NCBI GenBank assembly: GCA_946902985.2
Contig: OX336393.1
Coordinates: 131,282,533 to 131,346,532 of the forward strand
Direction: 5' to 3'
Length of the DNA: 64,000 nucleotides
Source of the DNA: Meconema thalassinum
Lineage: Eukaryota > Arthropoda > Insecta > Orthoptera > Tettigoniidae
Of this stretch, positions 20,483 through 30,992 are shown in pieces. The first letter of the stretch is position 1. Each line of letters opens with the position of its first letter. A model generated the notes under the pieces. The model did no database searches. It was not told the origin of the DNA and saw only the letters and a program-made list of their open reading frames with translations. Made by a program: the position numbers and the translations under genes.

Positions 20483-23400
20483 TGTGCCCAATCGATCACG
20501 GTAGACTGGCATCGAACTCAGGTCTTATCTGAGAAGACCAGGCACATGATTCTAACTGGAATCGAACCATTGATCTCTGAGGGAGAATAGTTTTAGGGAA
20601 CCCGAAGAGCAATGTGTTAAATAATGAGACATAATAATGTAGCATGATTTCACGACCAATATGTGAATATCATAGCAATATAAGGTGAAGAATTGTAAGC
20701 AAATGCAAGAAAATATACGTTTTCGAAGCATACAAGAACGAGAGCAGGCCAGTTGACGTTTTACTAATTGCTGTTGGCAAGTGGGTGGAGATCGTAGACA
20801 CCAAAGGACCTACTTTCGTCTGGAGCGAGGAGACAGCTTAAAATTAATGACTCGGGTATTCACCGCCTGACATCGATGGAAGCTATGGTGGGGAGGACTA
20901 CCCACGGAAATTAATTAATTACAGCCAAGTGGAGCATTGAAATGGAGTGAAATGTACACCCAGGTGAATATATTCAAGGAGAGATAATTTAGGGATGATC
21001 TTACACCTAAATTAAAGCCTATATCTCCAAATGAACGTGTTACCACCAAGCCTACGCTCGAGAGGAGTAATTTGGTGACCAGTCAGAGGGGAATCACAAT
21101 GGTGGCGTCCTGACGCGTTGAACTAAGGCAATTAATTGTAATTAATTGGCCGAAGCGATCGCCGGCACGCGAACGTTTATGAAACCTCCACACCTAAATA
21201 AACAAGGTGTATATGTCAGTTCGGCTGAAAATGTATTATTTCAAGGAAGGAGTCGCACCCATGTGTCCGGTGGACTAGTTTTTACGAGAAACCTTTATAA
21301 GGAGGAGTGAGGCAGACCAAGCCAGAGTTGTCGAGAGTTGTCTTCAGTCTGTTCTCAAGTCTACACGTAACTCATACGCTGCCAGTAAGCGCGCGAAATG
21401 TTAAAGTATCGACGCTCAGCCGTTGAAGAACAATAGAAGCAAGTCATACAGCTTCATAAGTATAATCATGAAGAGCGTCGAAGTTGATTTAATACAGAAA
21501 TGTATCTATTATCTGACGCAAATATAAATTCGCTACAGCGAAAAGGTAACTTATAATGTTTTTGAACATTACATATACCAGGAGGTATTGTCAGAGTTGC
21601 ATATGACATTATCATCAGGATCACTACAATGATGGGAGCTTGGGAAGCACCGCCACTTAATCTTGACAGTGAGCTGAACGATATTGCAGGTGATGAGGAT
21701 CGAACGTCCGTAAACGCAGTTAAACTTTCACGGAGACCAGCGGTTGGCGTAATTGCATCGCATCTCTGAGATCAGGCGTAGGAGGAGTCCGATTAAAGAT
21801 CAACCTGTGAAGTAGTGAATAAGTGTACATAAATTGTGTAATAGTGATTTAAAAGTGTTCATGTGTATAGTGATTAATATGCATTGTGTAAAAGTGGAAG
21901 AAGCCACTGATAAGAGTATGTTTATCATGTGGGAAATGTGTGAAATTAAGTGTTGTGTAAAATATAACATGATGGCTTAAATCAAGCGTCATGGTAGGCC
22001 TGAAGCTGAGGTGCTGGTACCATCCAGCGAAAATAAAAAAGTGAGTACCAATTTACAATGTTATTATAACTAAATAGTTCACCATATAACGATGCATCAC
22101 TTTGAGACTAAGATGTAACAGTCACTTATTGAACGAGTTTTCACCACTCGTTTTGAATAGAATATGGCTTGGAAGGTGATTTGTTTAGGGCCATTCAGGC
22201 CGAAAATAGTGATGGATGTAACGGTAACGTTAAATGAATAATAATAATAATAATAATAATCTGGGGTCGGCAACAGTAAAGTAATAGGCATTTTTGGCCT
22301 AAATAATGTTCAAAGTGTGTCATGTCTAATATAAAGATACTGTATTTTGGTAAACAGTAAGAATGTAACGTGGAATATAGCGAGATACGAGAGTTTTTCA
22401 GTGTCAATGAAATGTGGAATGAATATTTGATATGGTCAATCCTTAGGATTATATTTGAGGACCATTAAAGTAAAGTAAGCCAGTAAATTTATACCTTGTT
22501 ATTAGGAGCTATTTAAAGCTTTGGCTTAAGTGTTATGACAGAGAGAACGCGGGTGTCTTAATAATTGAGTCATCTATGTGAAGTATTGTTTTACGCCGCA
22601 TATCGCGTGCAGAAGTAACGTAGAATCCAGTGATTTACGTAAATAAATATTGCGGGGACCAAACTAGTATAGCTTGCGCGTTAGGTGAGAAGTTGGCTGA
22701 TCTACGAGTTAGTATCGCCCTTGTGCATACTCTATTATTCGCAGCGAATTGGACAGAGCCTGTCTGTATCCATCGCTTGCATGAATTATGGCCACGAGTG
22801 ACGTCCGTCGAGACTCCGTGAGCATGTGTATAAATGATCTATCCTGAGAGGTAAGGATCATATTCGTCGTTTAGGAAACGCAGATTTCCTTATGTTTATT
22901 AAGACAGCTGCTGGTGAGAACCCTGTATTCTCATTATGATGCGCGTCCAAAAGCCACTAGTATTCACCATAGAACGGCAAGGCTATCACCGGAACCATCC
23001 CCAGCCATGAATGTTAATAAGGAGCCGAGTTGAGCCCAATGCACTAATGATAGGTGTTAAAGAATTAAATGACTCAATTACTTATGAACAAACTTAGCGT
23101 ATCTCTGCTGTACTGCAATTGTAAACAAACCTGACCTTGCCAGCAGATGAGGGAAGTGGGTTGGCCCACTGAGGTGAGCGGCCATCTTGTGCAGTGGCCG
23201 GAACTAATTTTATTGCCTGCTAGGAGGAGGGGACATCAGTCCGCCAGTCCTTTAAATTAGGGTCACAGTAGGACACTGAAGAATCTCGATATTTCAATAT
23301 GCAATTATGATATGAGTGTTATGATGATGCCAATTGAATTAAATGATGTGTTCCAACACACATACATTGCTGAATCGAAGAAATCGGATAATATTTGGCA

Positions 23401-24170
23401 CAGTTATTCTCTGAAGAGGAACACTGAACCAAATAAAGTGTTAGGCATCCTTTTAGAATGCATTTTTCCAGTTCACGCTAATTTATGCAGACGGGTATGT
23501 GATTTATAAGAACATGACACATTTGTAACGATAATAATCCCGACAAGACCCAGAGAATCGTTGTATGGTGAAACTATAAATATTTCTATCCATGTCTATT
23601 TTGGAAGGGAAAAGTACCACTTTTCATATTGATGGAAAGAAGGAAGATGATTCACACGACACAACAAATATTTGTTAATTAAAGCAGAAAATAATGAATT
23701 TATGCCAATCAAAGTAAATGCCATAAGAAACTGAGTAATGTTTTATTAATGTCAGTTTGATGTGATATGTGACTTTTGTGTTGTGATACTCCAGTTAAGT
23801 AAAATTGTGTCACATGATGAACACTATGGAAACCCATGGAAGTCTGGAAATATCATTGATAGGATGCTAGAATTAGATTTTAGTGCACTGTAGCACTATT
23901 TTAAGAAGAAAACTCACAAAATAACCCTATTTTTAGTTGTGGGAATTAAATATAATTTGTCCTTTATTTGTATTTGTTGTATAGCCATGATTTTATACCA
24001 GTAAATATTTTATTTTAGGAATATGTTGTGTATTTCATGTAAAGTAGTTACCTGGTAGACTCAAATCCTGAGCATGTGGTCGTATGGTGGACAGGAACGC
24101 CCCATACCTCGAAAGACCGTGAGTTAGCTGGGATACGAACACATGTTCCACATGATGACAGTTGGGTACA
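20483..24170 (+). repeat. 5' LTR of Gypsy element 1
   Basis: Nearly identical to 30993-34672. It contains AT-rich non-coding sequence and a six-unit AAT repeat near 22240 that has only three units in the 3' LTR. A 63-codon open frame (22630-22821) is present in both LTRs, but with LTRs this similar that is no evidence of coding. Confidence 0.97.
21294..21302 (+). promoter_or_regulatory. Candidate TATA box of the LTR promoter
   Basis: TTTATAAGG occurs here and identically at 31804-31812 in the 3' LTR. A TCAGT initiator-like site lies at 21344-21348, but the ~50-base gap is longer than the usual ~30, so the start site is uncertain. Confidence 0.3.
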
Positions 24171-24915
24171 TGGAGGATATGTCTCTGTACTAGGATTGAG
24201 TCACTGGTACTACTAAAAGTCGGCCAAGATATTAATGGTAGAAGCAAATACAGCATAGAAATTAGGATATAATAGGAAGAGGCCGCGTCCCATTTGTTAA
24301 TAAGCCTTCGCGTCAAAATAAATGTTGATAATCCTCCATAAGACATGCTTAAATGTAAATGTAACTTTATGACACAACTCCTATTTCATTATCATGGCCC
24401 AAGCAACGTGGGACGGTATTAATTCATTATGGAACCGCCTGCGTCAGTGCAATATGAGCGATCTTGGCATTGCACAAACCGGCCAAAGCATGCAATAACC
24501 CCCAGTACCCATATATCATTATCATGACGCTGATGCGTGGGACCAGTTTAAAATACAGGTCACCCCCATGCTCATAAGTGTGTCCACCCTTTTCATTATC
24601 ATGGCGCCCAGGACGTGGAAGGCTTATGGGTTCAGAAAACCCCATAATAATAGCATGGTTTTCATGGGGAAAACCATAATTATAGTATTTTTCCTCAAAC
24701 TCTGTTTGAGCGATTGTGAGTTTTTCTAGATGATATTCAGACGTCAGACACTGTTGTCAGACGGGTACGTGGGTCTATACCCATTCCATAGGTGGTTTTG
24801 ACACTTTGTAATATGTTGTTGTTGTTGTCACGGGATCGGAATCTTTTTCTTTCCAATAGAACGCATCAGCATTTTCAGCTGCGGCCTACCTGAATCTCAA
24901 ATTAAGAAATACAGG
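24171..24915 (+). other. Untranslated leader of Gypsy element 1
   Basis: Starts TGGAGGATATGTCTCTGTAC directly after the LTR. I do not recognise the complement of a known tRNA 3' end, so the primer-binding site is unassigned. A block AAGTCGGCCAAGATATTA 40-60 bases in resembles AAGTCGGTCAATATTA at the same place in element 2 and may be functional. Three phrases of the form CATTATCATGRCSC...RCGTGG recur at about 24389, 24508 and 24592. Confidence 0.6.
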
Positions 24916-27171
24916 ATGGCTGGAACTGAGGACGTACTCAGGTGTATCGCTGAGTTAAGGGAACATTTTGATGATACTAATGCTAAGAGAAAGGAAGAAG
25001 CTAAAGCATTTAAAGATGAAATAACGGCTAGATTGGATGCCAATCAAGCTGAAATAAACACTAGATTAGAGGCCAATCAAGCTGAAATAAACACTAGATT
25101 AGAGGCTAATCAAGCTACAGTAAACACGCAGTTAGAGTTAAACCTAATAGAGGTTAATAAAAAAAATGGATGAAGTTAAAGAATCTGTTCAGCGTGAGGT
25201 AACAAAGAATATTGTTAGCGAGGTCTCAGAAATGCAAGCTGATAACGATAAACGCTTTGAGTCTATTGAGCTAAAACTAGAGAATAATCTGCAAACGTGC
25301 AGAGAGTCACAGCGTGAGATTAACGATAGCTTAAGCAGTTTGTCCATGGAGCTTAAAGACATTCAGAGTCAGAATGAAGCTAATACTAAACGTCAACTAG
25401 AGCAATTTAATACGTTCACTCAGACCGTGGATCAAAGGCTAGAGGATAGCGACGTAAAATGGAATACGCGAATGGCAGGTTACGCCAAGGCGGTAGACGA
25501 AGCCCTAAGAAAACAGGATCAGAATATCCTTGACCAATGCAAGGAAATTCATGAAATAAAAACTTCTGGTCAAGAGAATAAAGAAATAATGTCAAATATG
25601 AAGAGACAGGTCGGGAAGGTGCAGAAAGAGTTAGAGCAAACTCAGAGCGACCTAGCAGTTATTCATAGAAGGCAGGATGAGGACCAGGGTGAAATCACGA
25701 AAATAAGGACGGAAATCTCTCATATGCAGGGTCACATTCAAAAGGAAGTTACAGGCTTACGAGAAGAATTAGAACTTCGAGAAGGTTTAAAGACTGAAGC
25801 CAGCGATAAGACTCTTGCCGAGGTAAGAGAAAGGCCAGGGGAGGGAAATTACCCACCTGAAGGAAAACCTTAAGGATGATAAGGAAAAGGTATTATCTAT
25901 GGCAGATAGAAACCGAGATCGCCTAGAGAAAATAGAACGAGAGGTATTAGCTCGTTTGGAAAGGGCAGAAAATAGGCACAGCCAAATAGAAACTAGAATG
26001 ATCGCACAGGAGGAATCCATGTTGCGGAATCCTAGGTCTAGCGAAGGAAGTATAGACGAGAATAGGAGAAACAAATGGACAGAGATAGAAATACAGCCTA
26101 CTCCAAAGAATGCAGCCATGCCAAGTGACAGCCCGTATACCACACCTGGTATGCCAATTGCCATGTCAACACCGCATGAAAATGCTGTTCAAAATCAAAT
26201 AGTCACAGTTGTAAGGGCTAGTGATGAGAAACCAAAGTAATACTCTGGGAGTAATTCTAACATGACACCCAAGTACTGGCTTAAAGAAGTTTCCGAGTAC
26301 TTGAATGACGCGAAATTACCGCCAGAGCGAAGGTTGAGAGCGATTTAAAAACTAACTGAGGGCGAGTGTGCCTTATGGTTTAGGTGTTTTCTGTACACGT
26401 TCGACACCGTTGACGAATTTTGCCCAAGCATTTTTAAGCAGGTATTGGAACGCAAGTATACAACAGAACCTCAGATTGGACTTGTATTCCAGGCGTTATA
26501 GTACTAATAACACGACGAAGTACGCAGAGTTCTTTGTGGGACAATTGTGCCGTTTCCGCGAGCTTGATGAAGGAATTAGAGAGTCAGATTTATGCATAGC
26601 GATAGCCAAGCAGCTACCGTATGAAGTACAACGTCTACTTATCTCAGCAAACGCCAAAACTGCGATCGATATGGAGGAGGTGCTGAGACAACTCGATCTA
26701 ACCACAGTGCAGCACACAAGGGAAAGTCGAGACGTGGAACAAGTCAACATGACGACTACACCGACTGAACCGACTAAGGTGCAGACAAAAAGCAAATCCA
26801 CGAGCACCGAAACGGAAAAATCCGACTGGCAACGTGAAGGACGCGAAAACCAGAATTGGAGGCCAGCATATCGAGGAGGATCGAACCGTGGAAACCGAGG
26901 AAGGAAAAACTGGAATCTGCGCGGTACCAGAGACCAGCAGCCTGATAACAGAAGGAATTACGGCCGAAATGGGAACAACCAAGGATGGAGATCCCAAGAG
27001 CAGAGTCGCGGATTCGATGAAGAGGCGGAAGAACGCTATCACGCATCTTTAAGATACATGGAAGAGCGTGGAGATGACCAGAGACAATCGCGAGTTCATT
27101 GGGATGAAGCGATTAGGAATAGAAGGTCACCCGACATCTATAAAAATGATGACGGTGCCAAGAGTCTGTAA
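24916..27171 (+). pseudogene. gag: gag of Gypsy element 1 (coiled coil, capsid-like, RG-rich tail), disrupted
   Basis: Gag is the structural protein that assembles the retrotransposon particle and binds its RNA. The N-terminal ~450 codons are rich in E, K, Q and L with heptad-like spacing and include a repeated 12-residue unit ARLDANQAEIN / TRLEANQAEIN (25030-25130), so a long coiled coil is likely. The middle (from ~26230) resembles Ty3-type capsid: MTPKYWLKEVSEYL, then NLRLDLYSRRYSTNNTTKY and ISANAKTAIDMEEVLRQLD. The C-terminus is rich in Arg, Gly and Asn (RGGSNRGNRGRKNW) with no CX2CX4HX4C zinc knuckle. Breaks: a frameshift in the A-run near 25160, another near 25830, stops at 26238 and 26346, and a frameshift near 26420. 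It is therefore non-functional unless recoded. Confidence 0.85.
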
Positions 27172-27278
27172 CTTCAGCAGTATGAAGACAGGCAGAAGAA
27201 CTCCACAAAGAATGGAGCAATTGAAAAAAAACACCAAAATTAAATGACCAAAGAGAGATAAGTACAGGATGGAATACA

Positions 27279-30200
27279 GTGAATGTAGTTAACTGGATTG
27301 CAAAACCTGAGGAGCTTATCGAAGACCTAGATGAAGGGACGGTCAATGTGAGAAGGGAACTACCCATTATTATTGTAAACATTGCATGCATGAAGATAAG
27401 AAGTCTCATTGCTACAGGTTCAACAGTGTGTTTGATAACCCAGGCACTATATAATGAAATCCAGAGTAAAATCCACGTCTTGAAAATACCTATTTCAAGC
27501 GTGAAAATAAAAGGTGTGATGCCAGATAAAGTTATGATATGCAGATACCAAGTATTTTTAGATTTGCAGATAGGGAACTCTACATTCTCACAGAGCTTCC
27601 TACTTGTAAATAAGCTGCCGTTTAACCTCATTGTTGGCATGGATTTCATAAGAGAATATAAAGTTATTATAGATCTCTCGCAAGACATTGTTATGTTTCG
27701 CGCAAGTGAGGGAAAGGAAGAGTTAGAACTCTCATTAAAGCACAATGAAACGAGACCGGAAGAGTACGTATGGCATACATACGGAGATATGAATGGGGAT
27801 GCAGTGTCGACAACAGAAGACATCGAGGAAGAGTTGGCAACACTGGCCGCAGACATTGAAAAGGACCTCGAACCAAAATTTGAAGAATGCCTGGAAGAGA
27901 AGATTGAGGAAGCTAAAATTGGTCTAGAACATAAGCAAATGCTATGGGAACTGCTATTTGAGTATAAAGGAGTCTTCGATTCGAAACCTGGCCGGATCAA
28001 GAATTTCCAATATGCGTTCCAAGTCAGCGATTGGACACCATTCAAACAAAAGCCGTATCCGGTAGCTGAGAAACATTATTTAAATGTCAAAGAAGCAATA
28101 CAGGAAATGCTAGAAGCAGGCGTCATTGTGAAGGCAGCTACACCCTATGTCAGGCCACTGGTAGTTGTACCTAAGCAGGACGGAAGTGTGAGGATATGCC
28201 TGGACCTACGAAATTTGAATTCCAAGGTCATACCGGAATTTGACCAAGTGCCGCCCATTAAGGAGGTCCTCAGGAGGTTCAAAGGAAAGACTGTGTTCTC
28301 AAATCTTGACCTGACGGCAAGTTTTCACCTTCTTGCTCTGGAGGAGAAAACTAGCGTATTAACTGGATTTTTATTCGACCAGCATACGTATTCTTACGTG
28401 CGTCTCCCATTTGGATTGAAAACAGCAGGTTCAGCGTTGATACGAGCGCTAGATCGGAACCTGTCTGAAGAAGTAAAAGCAACAACCATATGTTACGTAG
28501 ATGATATACTACTGACATCTGAAACAGTCGAAGAACACGTCAGAGATCTACGCAAGTTGTTATATGACCTAAGTCAGGCTAACTTTAAGGTCAATATAAA
28601 GAAATCTAACTTTGGTCAGAGAGAAGTTAAATTTCTAGGCCACGTAATAGATGCACAAGGAGTTAGACCTAATCCGGGAAAATTGGAAGTTATTAAACAT
28701 TTCCCGAGACCAACGAAGGTAAAGAACGTCAGGCAATATCTAGGCGTTATTGGATTCGTTTCAAACCATTGCCCGAAGTATACCGAGACCGTAGCACCAC
28801 TCCAAGACTTACTTAAGAAAGGAGGAAGATGGCGCTGGACGGAACAATGCGAGGAAGCCTTCGTAAAATCTAAACAGATGCTGTTAGATTATGTAAAATT
28901 GGGATATCTTGACTACACTCAGAAAATTATTATCCAGACTGACGCATCATTCATAGGTATTGGAGCAATGTTATATCAGGAAAATGTGGACAGGCCAGAG
29001 GAGAAAACTTACATTGCATTCATGAGTAGAAGGTTGAAACCTAATGAAAAGAATTATACGGTCACGGAGATCGAATTACTCGCGATACTGTATGCCTTAC
29101 AGTATTGGCGAAAGCTAGTTTATGGCTTTAGAATTATATTAAGGACAGACCATAAAGCCCTAACGTTCCTGTTAAAAACTGACTTGTCGAGTCAAAGACT
29201 GACGAGATGGTCCCTGTACATACAGCAATTTCAAGTGGAAATCGAGTATTGCCCGGGGAAGGACAATATCATACCTGACTTGCTAAGCAGATACCCGACA
29301 GCTGATGAAGAGGAAGTTTTAGCTATCGAGATAGAAGATAGAGACCAGAAGACCTTAGATGATCTGAGGAACATCGCCGTTTTTCAACGTGGAGATCCCT
29401 GGATACGGTTGATGATTAATTACTTCGAGGGAAAGCTGGACAGAGGAACACCGATGTATGTGGAAGCCGAAGCACTATCAACGGAGTATCTATGGTTTAA
29501 CCAGATGCTACATAAATGGAGCGACTCAGACCACACCAGACCCAGGATTGTTGTACCACCAGCATTGCAGAGAAGGCTAGTATGTTTAGCACACCAAGCT
29601 TTTGGTCACCCCGGCGTAGATAAGTCTGTTGCCCTGCTTAAAGAAGCATTTATTTGGCCAAAACTTCGAGATACAGTCAGGAATACAATCAGGACATGTG
29701 ATATTTGCCAACGAGTAAAGCCTAACTCGTACTTAATGAGGCAAAAACCTATACCACTCTTACCAGAGAAGCCATGCCAGCTTCTGGCACTGGACAACTT
29801 TGGGCCGCTTCCTAGAGCTAGAAGGGGAAATAGACACATCCTAATTGCACTAGACGTGTTTTCTAAAATGGTAGTCCTGTGTCCAATTCATAAAACCAGT
29901 ACAAAACAGGTACTTAAGAGGCTGAAGGAAAGAATCATTCCTATATTAGGGCAGCCAGAGAACATATTATCTGATCATGGGAGCTGTTTTACCAGCGTGG
30001 AATTTCGCATGGAGTTGGAAAATCTGGGTATAAGACAGATTTTGTCCACAATTCGACACCCGGAGTCGAATTCCGCCGAAAGAGTAATGAGGGAACTGCA
30101 AAAGTACATGAAGATATACTGCTCTACTGAGAATTGGAAATGGATCGATGTACTTGAGATTATTGAATATTGTATCAACAACACCGTGCATGAAGCGACA

Positions 30201-30905
30201 GGAGAAGTGCCAGTGAGCCTACATCGTGATAGAAGACCAGAGAGGCCATGGAATAATGTCATTCGGACACCCATCGATGCACAGCCTGGATGTGAATTGA
30301 GGATCCAGAGAACTTTTGAGTATCTCAAGAAACAAGCAGACAGACGGCAGCGGAGAAACAGGAGGAAACGCTATCATAGACCATTACTCGTGGGGGAGTA
30401 TGTCTTATTAAAGAAACCCGCTAGCTCAGACCCAGAGAGCAGGAAATATAAAAAATTTCAGCATGCCTATCACGGACCCTACCTGATTATAAGGGACTCG
30501 CAAAATAATGCATACCGGATTAAAGACGAAGCAACAGGTAGAGATGTTGTAAATGCAGCTAATTTGAAGTTATATAGTCCACCAGAGGATTATGATACAA
30601 GAGAAGAGCAAGCAAAGCACACCCAAGTGGACGGGGAGTCATTAAGTATGCACGGAAAGAGTCTTGAGAAAAGCTTGCAGACCCAGGAAGAAACAGAGCG
30701 AGGCTCGCAGCTCGCAGACCCAAGGGACACGAGGGGAAAATGCAGCTGTCAACTGAAGGAACTTTACGACCAGTTGAGGGAGGCCGCTACGGAACTAGAG
30801 GAAATGAATGAACAATTGAGAAGGCAGAACAAGAGTCTACGCGACGGCAGACAGAGTGGAATGGGGGAACGAGACAGCCCATTGCCGAGAGCACTGACCG
30901 CTTAA
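27279..30905 (+). CDS. pol: Pol polyprotein of Gypsy element 1 (PR-RT-RH-IN), 1208 aa, uninterrupted
   Basis: Pol copies element RNA into DNA and integrates it. Domains in order are: aspartic protease around residue 45, where the site reads LIATGSTV instead of the expected LxDTGST; reverse transcriptase with LPFGLKTAGS and YVDD (residues 406-409); RNase H with QTDAS (D555) and RTDHKAL (D624); integrase with an HHCC zinc region (about 771-812, ending TCDICQR), then the core with D839 (ALDNFG), D899 (LSDHGS) and E934 (SAERVMREL); and a C-terminal GPYLI-type domain. About 100 residues follow, including a short coiled coil (CSCQLKELYDQLREAATELE). The ATG at 27279 is the first in frame. Gag ends 107 bases upstream, so Gag-Pol coupling is not evident. 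The frame is open but the protease Asp is Ala, so autonomous particle maturation is doubtful. Confidence 0.95.
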   Translation: MNVVNWIAKPEELIEDLDEGTVNVRRELPIIIVNIACMKIRSLIATGSTVCLITQALYNEIQSKIHVLKIPISSVKIKGVMPDKVMICRYQVFLDLQIGNSTFSQSFLLVNKLPFNLIVGMDFIREYKVIIDLSQDIVMFRASEGKEELELSLKHNETRPEEYVWHTYGDMNGDAVSTTEDIEEELATLAADIEKDLEPKFEECLEEKIEEAKIGLEHKQMLWELLFEYKGVFDSKPGRIKNFQYAFQVSDWTPFKQKPYPVAEKHYLNVKEAIQEMLEAGVIVKAATPYVRPLVVVPKQDGSVRICLDLRNLNSKVIPEFDQVPPIKEVLRRFKGKTVFSNLDLTASFHLLALEEKTSVLTGFLFDQHTYSYVRLPFGLKTAGSALIRALDRNLSEEVKATTICYVDDILLTSETVEEHVRDLRKLLYDLSQANFKVNIKKSNFGQREVKFLGHVIDAQGVRPNPGKLEVIKHFPRPTKVKNVRQYLGVIGFVSNHCPKYTETVAPLQDLLKKGGRWRWTEQCEEAFVKSKQMLLDYVKLGYLDYTQKIIIQTDASFIGIGAMLYQENVDRPEEKTYIAFMSRRLKPNEKNYTVTEIELLAILYALQYWRKLVYGFRIILRTDHKALTFLLKTDLSSQRLTRWSLYIQQFQVEIEYCPGKDNIIPDLLSRYPTADEEEVLAIEIEDRDQKTLDDLRNIAVFQRGDPWIRLMINYFEGKLDRGTPMYVEAEALSTEYLWFNQMLHKWSDSDHTRPRIVVPPALQRRLVCLAHQAFGHPGVDKSVALLKEAFIWPKLRDTVRNTIRTCDICQRVKPNSYLMRQKPIPLLPEKPCQLLALDNFGPLPRARRGNRHILIALDVFSKMVVLCPIHKTSTKQVLKRLKERIIPILGQPENILSDHGSCFTSVEFRMELENLGIRQILSTIRHPESNSAERVMRELQKYMKIYCSTENWKWIDVLEIIEYCINNTVHEATGEVPVSLHRDRRPERPWNNVIRTPIDAQPGCELRIQRTFEYLKKQADRRQRRNRRKRYHRPLLVGEYVLLKKPASSDPESRKYKKFQHAYHGPYLIIRDSQNNAYRIKDEATGRDVVNAANLKLYSPPEDYDTREEQAKHTQVDGESLSMHGKSLEKSLQTQEETERGSQLADPRDTRGKCSCQLKELYDQLREAATELEEMNEQLRRQNKSLRDGRQSGMGERDSPLPRALTA

Positions 30906-30979
30906 AGTAAATACTGCATGGAGTCAATGCCATCTGAAAGGCCCGAAAAATTCACTTGTGTAATGAATTTTCCGAGCTT

Positions 30980-30992
30980 AGCGAGGGAAAGA
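30980..30992 (+). promoter_or_regulatory. Polypurine tract of Gypsy element 1
   Basis: AGCGAGGGAAAGA lies directly before the 3' LTR start TGTGCCC. It is the expected plus-strand primer site. Element 2 has AAGGAGGGAAT in the same place. Confidence 0.85.

Noticed and set aside
22630..22821. 63-codon frame conserved in both LTRs of Gypsy element 1
   Set aside because: The LTRs are ~99% identical, so conservation of a short frame carries no coding information; no domain is recognised.
30906..30992. env gene downstream of pol in Gypsy element 1
   Set aside because: Fewer than 90 bases separate the pol stop from the LTR; there is no room for env.
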